NCBI GenBank assembly: GCA_022826755.1
Contig: JAJDUG010000038.1
Span: 1-62,722 of the forward strand
From: Acidobacteriota bacterium
GTDB taxonomy: Bacteria; Acidobacteriota; Terriglobia; Versatilivoradales; Versatilivoraceae
DNA length: 62,722 nt
Reading direction: 5' to 3'
This document shows, one piece after another, positions 53,204 to 61,982 of this stretch. The notes beneath the pieces are model-generated. The model ran no database searches and had not been told where the DNA came from. It worked only from the letters and a program-made list of their open reading frames with translations. The number at the start of each line of letters is the position of its first letter. Positions within the stretch are counted from its first letter, which is position 1. Position numbers and translations under genes: made by a program.

Positions 53204-54628
53204 ATGGCTATCCAGGCCGATTCCCAACCCGCTGCCGGCGCTGCCGGACCGGCACGACCAAGCGGCGTGCGTCACGGCGTGCTGGGTCTGCTGGCGCTGG
53301 CGGCCGCCAGCGCCTACCTCACCCGTCACTGCATCGCCGTCGCCAACACCACCATCCAGAAGGAACTCCAGTTCACCACCGAGCAGATGGGCTGGATACT
53401 GAGCGCATTCATGGTGGGCTACCTGGCCTTTCAGGTCCCGGGAGGCTGGCTGGGAACCCGCCTGGGACCGAGGTGGGCTCTTCCCCTCATCAGCCTGCTC
53501 TGGTCGCTGTTCAACCTCTGGTCGGCCAAGGTGTATTCCTATCTTCCCATGCTGGTGTCGCGAGTGGCCTTCGGCACCGCCCAGGCCGGACTGGTGCCCA
53601 TCGCCACCCTGGTCATCAACGACTGGTTTCCCGAGAGACGGCGCGGTTTCAGCAGCGCCACCGTGGAGACTTCCATGTCGATCGGGGGCATCGTCACCAT
53701 GGGCTTGACGGCCTCCCTGATGGAGCGCTACCCCTGGCGGGAGGTCTTCGGCCTCTATACCTGGGTCGGCGTGGCCTGGGCGGCGGGCTTCTTCTGGTAT
53801 TTCCGCGACCGTCCCCGCCAACACCCCCGGGTGAATGCGGCCGAACGGGATCTGATCAGCGGTCCGCCCTTGTCCGGGCAACCGCGGGCGGCGGCCTCCT
53901 CCGGTCAGGGCCCCCCTGAATCGGCCGAGGGTGGAAATCCCGGGCCTGACCCGAGTCCGGAAGGCCAGGGGACGCTGCTGGCCGGCATGATCAGAAGCCG
54001 CAGCCTGTGGGGAATCTGCTCCCAGCAGTTCCTGCGGGCGGCAGCCTACGCCGTTTTTTTTACCTGGTTTCCCGCCTACCTGGAGAAGAGCTACGGCATC
54101 ACCCCCTCCCAGGCGGGCTGGTTCACCGTATGGCCTCTGGCGGCGGCGGTGGCGGGGTTGATGGCGGGCGGCCTGCTGGTGGACGGGTTGTTCGCGCGGA
54201 CCGGCAGCAAGCGGATCAGCCGCAGCCTGGTGGCCTGTTGCGGCATCGGCGCCGCCGGCCTGCTGACGCTGTCGTCCCTGGGGGCCACCTCGGCTCCGCT
54301 ATTGGTGGCGCTGCTGTCGGCGGGGTCGCTGGCCGGTTCCTTTTCCGGTCCCCCTTCCTGGACGGCAACCATGGACATCGCCGGCCGCTACAGCGCCCTG
54401 CTGATGGCGGTGATGAACATGGCCGGAATCGCCGGCGCCCTGCTGATGCCCATCGCGCTGGGCTACCTGATCGGACACATCGAACGCACCGGCGGCGACT
54501 GGGACCTGGTGCTCTATCTCATTGCCGGCACGCAGTTGACGGCCGCGCTCTGCTGGCTGGCCGTCAGGCCCGACCAACCCCTCATGAGGGAGGCGGACCG
54601 GCAGGGCCCGCGGCCCCTGGAGGCCTGA
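53204..54628 (+). CDS. MFS transporter, anion:cation symporter (ACS)-like
   Basis: A 474-residue, 12-helix major facilitator protein. The N-terminal half has RHCIAVANTTIQKEL, the loop-2/3 motif GGWLGTRLGPRW and NDWFPERRRGFSSA. These are typical of the ACS family, which takes up hexuronates, phthalates and similar organic acids. A hydrophilic central loop of about 60 residues (PLSGQPRAAASSGQG) separates the halves. ATG 53204 fits. It lies 28 bp upstream of the D-aminoacylase gene, suggesting that it imports that enzyme's substrate. Confidence 0.88.
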   Translation: MAIQADSQPAAGAAGPARPSGVRHGVLGLLALAAASAYLTRHCIAVANTTIQKELQFTTEQMGWILSAFMVGYLAFQVPGGWLGTRLGPRWALPLISLLWSLFNLWSAKVYSYLPMLVSRVAFGTAQAGLVPIATLVINDWFPERRRGFSSATVETSMSIGGIVTMGLTASLMERYPWREVFGLYTWVGVAWAAGFFWYFRDRPRQHPRVNAAERDLISGPPLSGQPRAAASSGQGPPESAEGGNPGPDPSPEGQGTLLAGMIRSRSLWGICSQQFLRAAAYAVFFTWFPAYLEKSYGITPSQAGWFTVWPLAAAVAGLMAGGLLVDGLFARTGSKRISRSLVACCGIGAAGLLTLSSLGATSAPLLVALLSAGSLAGSFSGPPSWTATMDIAGRYSALLMAVMNMAGIAGALLMPIALGYLIGHIERTGGDWDLVLYLIAGTQLTAALCWLAVRPDQPLMREADRQGPRPLEA

Positions 54629-54656
54629 CCGGCTCCTGGCACAGTCCTTCGGCGCT

Positions 54657-56240
54657 ATGACCTTCGACCTGATCCTCACCGGAGGACAGCTCCTCGACGG
54701 GACCGGCACTCCGGCCGTTTCCGCCGACATCGGTATCGTGGGGGAAAGGATCGAAGCCATCGGGAACCTCTCCCGGGCCCAGGCCCGGCGAGTCCTTCCA
54801 CTGCGGGGTCTCGCGGTCGCTCCCGGTTTCATCGACACCCACACCCATTCCGAGGGAGTTCTTCTCCACGATCCCCAACACGCCTGCGGATTGCGACAGG
54901 GCATCACCACCGAGATCGTGGGCCTGGACGGGATGTCGTGGGCGCCCCTCTCCCCTCCGAATTTCAGGCTCTACGCCGGCTATCTGGGTGGGATCCTGGG
55001 GGACCCCCCTTGCGAGATGGACACCGGCAGCATCGCCGCCGTTCGAGCTCACTACCACCGCAAGGTGGCGGTGAACCTGGCCTGGCTGGTTCCCCACGGC
55101 GCCATTCGCCTGGAGATCTTGGGTTTTCGGGACCTTCCGCTGCGGGGAGAGGCGCTCCGGGCGGCCGGGCGAATGGTGCGGCAGGGGATCGAGCAGGGTG
55201 CGGTGGGGTTCTCCACCGGCGCCGCCTACTATCCCGGATACTGGGCCGACACCCGGGAGCTGGTGGAGGTGTGCCGGGCGGTGCGCGAGGCCGGGGGCGT
55301 CTACGTCAACGAACCCCGGGTGGGCACACCCGAGCGCGCCTTTGGCGGGGGAGGGATCCTGGAGGGACTGGAGATCGCCCGGCAGTCGGGGGCGCCCATC
55401 CACTTCGCCCACCTGAGGACGACCGAGGAGACCGCCGGCCGACTGAAGGAGCTGACGGACCCCATCGACCGGTCCAAGGATCAAGGGGTGGACTGCACCA
55501 TGGACATCTACCCCTATCCCAGCGGAAGCAGCATCGCCATAAGCTTTCTGCCCGGTGAGATGCAGGAGGGCGGCACCGACGCCATTCTGGAGCGGTTGGC
55601 CGAACCCGGGTGGCGGCGGGCCCTTCGGGACCACCTGGAGAACCGCCTGTTCGCGCCGTTGGATCCGGTCACCTTCTCCTACCTGCCGCGGAACTCCCAC
55701 CTGGAGGGAAAGACCCTGGCCGAAGCCGCCCGCTTGCGGGAGACTTCCCCGGCCCAGACGCTGTGCGACCTCCTGCTGGAGGAGGAACTCAGGGTCGGCT
55801 ACGTCAACGCCCCGCCGGCAATCCCGGCACTGCGGGAAGCCATCGACCGGGATTGCCTGCACTTGCTGGCCCGTCCCGACGCCATGGCCTGCAGCGACAT
55901 CACCCCCCTGGGAAGCGCGCCCCATCCCCGCTGCTACGGGGCCTTCCCCAGGTTCCTGGGACGGCTACGGCGGCAGTTTGGGACCCTGAGCCTGGAGACG
56001 ATGGTTCAACGGATGACGGACGGGCCGGCGCGCCGCTTCGGATTGACCGGACGGGGCCGGCTGCAGCCGGGGTATTTCGCCGACCTGGTGGTCTTCGACC
56101 CGGACACGGTCACGGACACCGCCACCTACGAAGACCCCAGGCAGTTTCCCGTGGGCATCCACTGGGTGGTGGTCAATGGTCAGGTGGCGGTGGAAGGAGG
56201 GCGATGCACTGGTGTCCTGGCCGGCCAGGCGGTCCCGTGA
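54657..56240 (+). CDS. N-acyl-D-amino-acid deacylase family amidohydrolase
   Basis: A 527-residue metal-dependent amidohydrolase (family 3): FDLILTGGQLLDGTG, GFIDTHTHSEG with the HxH metal motif, GITTEIVG, VGFSTGAAYYPGYWADTREL, and IHFAHLRT. The C-terminal reading PARRFGLTGRGRLQPGYFADLVVFDP is diagnostic of the group. It hydrolyses N-acyl D-amino acids or related amides. Position 28 bp downstream of an MFS transporter suggests a small uptake-and-hydrolysis unit. Confidence 0.9.
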   Translation: MTFDLILTGGQLLDGTGTPAVSADIGIVGERIEAIGNLSRAQARRVLPLRGLAVAPGFIDTHTHSEGVLLHDPQHACGLRQGITTEIVGLDGMSWAPLSPPNFRLYAGYLGGILGDPPCEMDTGSIAAVRAHYHRKVAVNLAWLVPHGAIRLEILGFRDLPLRGEALRAAGRMVRQGIEQGAVGFSTGAAYYPGYWADTRELVEVCRAVREAGGVYVNEPRVGTPERAFGGGGILEGLEIARQSGAPIHFAHLRTTEETAGRLKELTDPIDRSKDQGVDCTMDIYPYPSGSSIAISFLPGEMQEGGTDAILERLAEPGWRRALRDHLENRLFAPLDPVTFSYLPRNSHLEGKTLAEAARLRETSPAQTLCDLLLEEELRVGYVNAPPAIPALREAIDRDCLHLLARPDAMACSDITPLGSAPHPRCYGAFPRFLGRLRRQFGTLSLETMVQRMTDGPARRFGLTGRGRLQPGYFADLVVFDPDTVTDTATYEDPRQFPVGIHWVVVNGQVAVEGGRCTGVLAGQAVP

Positions 56241-56326
56241 GCCCTTTGCAACATTCGGCAGGCAGCGGCACTTATTGCCGGGAAGGGTTGTCTCCCCCGG
56301 GGCAAACCCCATGGCCGACTCACGAC

Positions 56327-57325
56327 TCAGCCCTCGGAGGGGTTCTCATTGCGCTTGGGGCGAATGTCCAGACCGGGCACGCCCAGATCCAGTCGGAAGA
56401 GCGCCCCGGGCGTGCCTCCCGTAACAAAAAGCTGATCCAGCCCGGGCCCGCCGAAGGCGCAATTGCTGGTGGTGAGGTTCCCTCCGGGATAGCGTCGGAT
56501 GAGCTGGCCTTCGGGATCCAGCACCTGGACCTGGCGCATCCCGTAGTGGGCCACGTAGAGGTTTCCCGCGGCATCCAGGCAAATCCCGTCGGGCTGGTTG
56601 TCGATCTGCTCTCCCTGCCTGGAAGGCAGATCGGCAAACACCTGCATGGGACCCACCTTCCCCGGCGAGAGCACCTCGTAAAGCAGGATGCGGTTCTTCT
56701 GACTTTCCGCGACCAGCAGCCGCTTGCGATCGGGCGTCAGCACGATGCCGTTGGGGTAGGCCAACCCTCCGGCCACCAGGTGGGTGGCGCCCTCCGGGTC
56801 GACGTAGTGGACGGTTCCGACGGGATTGGACAGGCCCGTGCCCTCCGGGTCGGTGAAGTAGAAGCCCCCCTCCGGAGCCAGGGTCAGGTCGTTGGGTCCC
56901 TTCAGGGGCTTGCCCTCGCATTCGGTGGAGGCCGGTTCCAGCATGTTTCCGTCGGCATCCAGGCGCAGCACCGCGTGATGGCTGGCGTCGCAGACCAGGT
57001 GGGTGCCGTCCGCCAGAATCTTGTGGCCGTTGGGTTCCCCGGTCTCGGCCCAGACCCGGTGCTTTCCGTCGGGGTTTACCACCGTGATCACCCTCTCGTG
57101 GGAGAAGTAGATGTTCCCCTCGTGATCGATCACCACCCCTTCGGAGTAGTCATTGGTGCGGACGATCTCCACCGGTTGCACGGCCTCGGCGTCCGGGAGC
57201 ACCACTGTCCCCGCGGGTGGCACAACCCCGGAATCGGGCTCTCCTGCAGGACTGCAGCCCAGGCTCCAACTCCAGACCATTGCCAATACTACAAAGGGGA
57301 CGCCTGCTGAGTGCTCTCGAATCAT
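56327..57325 (-). CDS. SMP-30/gluconolactonase-like lipoprotein (six-bladed beta-propeller)
   Basis: A 332-residue exported protein. The ATG at 57325 follows ggagatcctc and gives a lipoprotein signal VLAMVWSWSLGCSPAG with the lipobox Cys. Propeller blades carry SEGVVIDHEGNIYFS, GPNDLTLAPEGGFYFTDPEG, YPNGIVLTPDRKRLLVAES and QPDGICLDAAGNLYVAHYG, the Glu/Asn/Asp calcium-site pattern of SMP-30/gluconolactonase. Likely a periplasmic lactonase. It converges on the aminoacylase gene. Confidence 0.87.
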   Translation of the reverse strand: MIREHSAGVPFVVLAMVWSWSLGCSPAGEPDSGVVPPAGTVVLPDAEAVQPVEIVRTNDYSEGVVIDHEGNIYFSHERVITVVNPDGKHRVWAETGEPNGHKILADGTHLVCDASHHAVLRLDADGNMLEPASTECEGKPLKGPNDLTLAPEGGFYFTDPEGTGLSNPVGTVHYVDPEGATHLVAGGLAYPNGIVLTPDRKRLLVAESQKNRILLYEVLSPGKVGPMQVFADLPSRQGEQIDNQPDGICLDAAGNLYVAHYGMRQVQVLDPEGQLIRRYPGGNLTTSNCAFGGPGLDQLFVTGGTPGALFRLDLGVPGLDIRPKRNENPSEG

Positions 57326-57498
57326 GAGGATCTCCAGTCGTTTTCCAAGGGCTCGACTCCGCCGTATACTACTCTTGTCGCAGCAAGGATTTTCGATCCT
57401 ATCGGTTCCCGTTGGCGCGGTCAATGTCGGTGCGTAGCGGTCCGCCGATCCCAATCAGCTGCATGAATTGGACAGCCTGAGCCCCCCTGAGACCCAAA

Positions 57499-57550
57499 GT
57501 GACCTGTTCGCCGGTATCCGGTATATTGGTTCGATATGTGACTCCATATC
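57499..57550 (+). promoter_or_regulatory. Promoter with adjacent inverted repeat before the LRR-subtilase gene
   Basis: GTGACC (57499-57504), 17 bp, then TATATT (57522-57527). Immediately downstream lies the inverted repeat gatatg (57533-57538) and catatc (57545-57550) with a 6-bp loop, about where transcription would start. This is the most A+T-rich part of the region. It is suggestive of a regulated promoter. Confidence 0.4.
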
Positions 57551-57619
57551 AGTTGCGATCGGCGGCGGCTCAGCTCGAACCACCTACTCCCATCCAATTG
57601 GACATATCCGGCTCGTAGA

Positions 57620-60600
57620 TTGGTCTCTTTCACTCCACCTGGCACGAGTTCCCGCGCCAGAACTGTTCTCGCCCTCGCCTGGCTCCTTGCCCTGCCTTGG
57701 ATCTTGCCAACCGTCGCCCGCGGGCAAGGCATCTGCGACCGCACGCCGCAGGTGCGGGACAAGCTGATCGAGCTCACGGGGGCATCAGCTTGCGGGGAGG
57801 TCACCAGTGCGCAACTTGCCGGCATAAGAGAACTGGAACTCTCTGGAGGATCTGTCCGAGAGTTTGTTTGGGAGGTTGGACAATCTGCGAGCCTTGTGGC
57901 TGTTCGACAACCCTCTGAAAGACCTTCCCGAGGGCATCCTGGACGATGTGCTCGATACCCTGGGAGGGGAATACAATGTCGCTTCCGGAACCATCCTGCT
58001 GGGCGGCAATCCAAACGCCGGGCAAGTGCCCTATCGTGGCGATCTGTCCGTTGATTCCGACCTGAAGGCCAAACTTGCTTTTGCCTCGACCGAAACCGAG
58101 GCGCGGGAGGGCGCCAGTGTAAGGGTGCCCGTCACCTTGAGCCGGGAGCTTCCGGTGGCGGTGCGGGTGCCCTATACAGTGGGCTTCGGCGAGGCCACGG
58201 GTGGGTACACCAACCTCTCGCCTGCACCTGACAGCGGACTTCTCTTCCCGGCCGGCGAGACCGAGGGCGAAATTTCCCTCACCCTGTCGCAGGACGCCGC
58301 CGCCCAGGGAGAAAGACACCTGGTGCTGACCCTAGGGAAGCCTGCCGAGATCCGGCTGCGCCGCTCCGAGGGCCAGCCCCCTGACGCTCCCCACTTGCAG
58401 AGCGAGAGTCTCGTCCTGCGGTCCGAGGACCAGGCCGTCCACACCATGACCGTTTCCGACGTCGATCCGGCAGAGCAGGCCCCCTTCTGCCTCTCGCTGT
58501 GGGAGGGCTCGCCCTGCTCCACGGTGGCCATCCTGCCTCATCTCTTCATGGGGCCCCTGGGCGAGCATACGGCCAGAACTGAAGTGGCCATCACCCACAG
58601 GGACCCCGAGGCGGCTCATTGCGAGGTAGCAGTGTTGTTTCACCGAGGCACCTCCCCGGGCTCGGCCGGATCCCAGGACGGCCTGCCCAATCTGAGACCC
58701 GTTCGCCCTGACGGCTGGTCCGACAGCCTGGTGGTCTCCAACCGGCAAGAGACACACACCGACAACCTGCGCCTGATGGCTTACGACCGGCTTTTTGTGG
58801 ACTTCGCCGTCATCAACAGCGTCGGCTCCCCGGCCGCGGCATCGTTCCGGATCGAGCTCTTCCTGAACGGCCGCTTGAGGGAGACCTTCGACGTGTCCTC
58901 TCCCCTGGACCCTCAGGTCTATCGATTTCGCGAGGACTATCCCCTTGGAAGATTGAGCAGCGGCACCCATACGCTGCGCGTCGTCGTCGACGGGGGAGAA
59001 GCGGTTCCGGAAAGCGACGAATCGGACAACCAGTACACCAAGACCTTTTTCGTCAGCGGAGCCTGCTTTCCTTTGACCACCAGGGTTTCGCCACGGGGCG
59101 CCGGGACGGTGATCCCCGGCCGGGAGCCCAACTGCGGCAGCGCCACCCTCGGCGTCAGAACCCCGGGTGCCGACGACCGGGAATCCAACCGGGAACTGGG
59201 CATGGGAGGAGAGCCGGTCCTGAAGGCTCGGCGGGACAGGGCCTTTGACGCTCTGAGGGCCAAGGTCCGGGCGGAAGGCAAGGCCAGGGTGATCGTGGGA
59301 TTGAGGACCGACGGTCAATCGGTGTCGGCGGCGGTCAGCAGCCTCAATGAGGCCCAAGCCCGCTCCCCGCTGATTTCCCGAGTCCAGCAATCGCTGTTGA
59401 CCCGCATGGGCAGCTACAGCCTTTCGTCGGTTCGGCGGTTCAAGTACATGCCCCACCTGGCCATGGAGGTGGACGGGCCCGCCTTGGAGGCTCTGGCCTC
59501 CGACCCGGAGGTGATCACCCTGGAGGAGGACGTCAGGGTCGAGCCTTCGCTGGGGACCAGCACCGCCCTGGTCGGGGCGCCCAATGCCTGGAGTCAAGGC
59601 TATTCCGGAGCGGGCCAGGCGGTGGCCATCCTGGATACGGGGGTGGACGGGGAACATCCTTTTCTGAAGGACAGGGTGGTGTCGGAGGCCTGCTATTCCG
59701 GCGGCGGCGAGGGCTCTGCGCCGCTTTGCCCCGGAGGCGTCAGGGAGGCAATCGGCATGGAGTCGGGAGAGCCCTGCTCCTCGGCGAGCGATTGCTTCCA
59801 CGGCACGGCCGTAGCCGGGGTTGCCGCCGGGGCAGGGACGACCTTTTCGGGGGTCGCCCCCGATTCCGGGATCGTTGCCATAAAGGTGTTTTCCCGGTGC
59901 CGGGGCCCGGTCGACTGCCTGACGTCAACCACCAGTGATTGGGTCGCCGGCCTGGAGCGGGTCCTGGAGCTGAGCGGCGGCTACGACATCGCGGCCGTCA
60001 ACATGAGCTTCGGTGGCGGTCTCTCTTCCGAAGAATGCGACTCCGTTTTCCCCGCGGTGAAGGCCGCCATGGACAATTTGCGGACCTTCGGCATCGCGCC
60101 GGTTGCCTCTTCAGGGAACAACCACTCCTCGACCGGAATCCAGTTCCCCTCCTGCATCTCCAGCGTCATCAGCGTGGGCTCCACCGACACCGGCGCCGAT
60201 GAAACGATTCAGGATGAGGTCTCCGTCTTCTCCAACAACTCTCCCTTGGTGGACCTGCTGGCACCCGGCGGGGGAATCAACACCTCGGTTCCCGGCGACG
60301 GTTTCGCTCGCTTCGATGGAACCTCCCTTGCCGTTCCTCACGTCGCCGGCGCCTGGGCGGTGCGCAAGTCGAAAGCTCCCAACGCTTCGGTTCCGGACCT
60401 GCTTTCCGCCTTGAAAAGCACCGGGGTACCCGTTCTCGATCCCCGGAACAATCTCATCAAGCCTCGAATCCAGGTGGATGCCGCCCTCGACAAGATCGTC
60501 AGGGAACTCCCCTACTCCACCGGCACCCGCATGACGCTGACCGCCCGCCCCAATCCCGGCTTCCGCTTCACGGGCTGGCAGGGGTGCGATTCGCCTTCCG

Positions 60601-60902
60601 GGAATGGCTGTGTGGTCGAGATGGACTCGAGCAGGCAGGTGGTGGCTCTCTTTGAACCGACGTCGGCAGCCCACCCCGATCTGGTCCCCACGTCGCTGGT
60701 GACTCCTCCCATCGCCGAAACCGGTCGCCCGGTCTCGATTTACGCGGCCGTCAGCAATCCGGGCCCGGTGGACGCCGGTCCCTTCCGGATCGGGTTCTAT
60801 CTGTCTGTCGACGACGTCATTACCACCGACGACGCACCGTCAAGGACCTGGGGACCGTGGAGCTGGGCCCCGGAGAGTTCCACCAGTTTTCGCAGGTGCT
60901 GA
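57620..60902 (+). pseudogene. Secreted multidomain protein: LRR, Calx-beta, CARDB, subtilase inside an InlB-type repeat (frame-broken)
   Basis: From TTG 57620 a signal peptide (TVLALAWLLALPWILPTVARG) leads into an LRR cap, QGICDRTPQVRDKLIELTGA, LAGIRELEL. Near 57840 the frame changes; the LRR goes on as SLFGRLDNLRALWLFDNPLK. Then follow a Calx-beta domain (to about 58400), an unassigned part, a CARDB domain (58760-59060), and half of an InlB-type repeat (RVSPRGAGTVIPGREPNCG). An I9-type propeptide and a subtilase come next, with triad Asp at 59634, His at 59799 and Ser at 60324 (GTSLAVPHVAG). The other InlB half (TGTRMTLTARPNPGFRFTGW) and a second, cut-off CARDB follow. The catalytic domain is intact; the export signal is disconnected as sequenced. 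Confidence 0.78.
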
Positions 60903-61807
60903 AGACCTTGGCCAACGGCTACGTCAGGGTGGAGCGGGTCGACCGGAGGGCCCCCTTCTATGCCTACGGCGTCATCAACGACCAGGCCAACTCCGACGGG
61001 TCCTTCGTCTTTCCGGTCGCGGCCGGCTCGCTGGAGGGCAGCCTGCGCCATACCCTGCCGGTGATCGTCGAGATCAACGAGTTCTCCAGCGAGTTGACGG
61101 CAGCCAACTTCTCCGAGGAGGAGAAGACCCTCCACTTCGACTTCGTTGCCGAGGGGCTCACCACTGCCGACCGCACCGCCCGCTTCCGCCTGAGGCTGGA
61201 ACCCGGCCGGCAGCGGATCATTCCCGACGTCATCGACACGGAAATGCGCCGAAAGGGCATCGAGGGCGTGCCCGCGGGGAGGGGCGGGCTGGCCGGGGCC
61301 CTGTTTGCCAGAGTGGAGAGCGGCGACATGAACGGGATCGTGATCGGGGCCCGCACCAGCTCCTCGGACGGCCGCGGCGGTCAGTACGGGGTCTTCTACA
61401 ACGCCGTGCCCGACGGGGCGGCCTTTACCGGCAGCGTCTGGATCGACGCCCTGCAGCAGAACCAGGAAAACCGCAGCAACCTGGCCCTGGTCAATACCGG
61501 TGAAGTCGACGACAGCCCCAGCCTCTTCGAGATCGACATCTACGACGGGGCGGCCGGCATGCTGGTCGAGACCGTCACCATGGACAATGTCGGGCCCGCA
61601 GATGCCGGAGGCCTCAGGCTGGCGGCTAGGCGCTGGCATCAGTTCAACGGCATCCTGAGCAAGTACGCCCGAGGAACCACGCAGGGCTACGTTCGCGTCC
61701 GCCGGATTTCCGGCAACAACCCCTTTCTGGCCTACGGGGTGGTCAACGACGGCGGGGCCCCGGGGCAGCGCAGCGGCGACGGGGCTTATGTTCCGGCGCG
61801 GCGGTAG
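60857..61807 (+). CDS. C-terminal beta-rich domains of the same secreted protein, in another frame
   Basis: A 316-residue frame containing two related parts: GYVRVERVDRRAPFYAYGVI with a NSDGSFVFPV segment, and GYVRVRRISGNNPFLAYGVV with GDGAYVPARR. In secreted proteins of this type the sequence GPGEFHQFSQVL is preceded by more of the same chain, and in-frame codons before 60857 (TVKDLGTVE) also look genuine. There is no signal peptide. It is therefore probably the C-terminus of the upstream subtilase, separated by a frame change or deletion near 60835. The family is unnamed. Confidence 0.6.
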   Translation: MELGPGEFHQFSQVLKTLANGYVRVERVDRRAPFYAYGVINDQANSDGSFVFPVAAGSLEGSLRHTLPVIVEINEFSSELTAANFSEEEKTLHFDFVAEGLTTADRTARFRLRLEPGRQRIIPDVIDTEMRRKGIEGVPAGRGGLAGALFARVESGDMNGIVIGARTSSSDGRGGQYGVFYNAVPDGAAFTGSVWIDALQQNQENRSNLALVNTGEVDDSPSLFEIDIYDGAAGMLVETVTMDNVGPADAGGLRLAARRWHQFNGILSKYARGTTQGYVRVRRISGNNPFLAYGVVNDGGAPGQRSGDGAYVPARR

Positions 61808-61893
61808 GATCGGGGCCAAGATTCTTCCCGGGTTCCCAGGACAGTCTCAGCCCCTTACCCTTCAGGATCAGAAGCGTCGTGCGGTTTATTTAC

Positions 61894-61920
61894 TTGACGA
61901 AACTACCGCATGATATAGAT
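61894..61920 (+). promoter_or_regulatory. Possible promoter of the last gene
   Basis: TTGACG (61894-61899) precedes the A+T-rich tgatatagat in a G+C-rich region, but spacing to TATAGA is only 14 bp. Weak support. Confidence 0.3.
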
Positions 61921-61982
61921 TTATAGCCCCTCATCACAAAATTGTCACAGGCAAAGCTCGAAAGGAACTGGGAGCAACTGTC

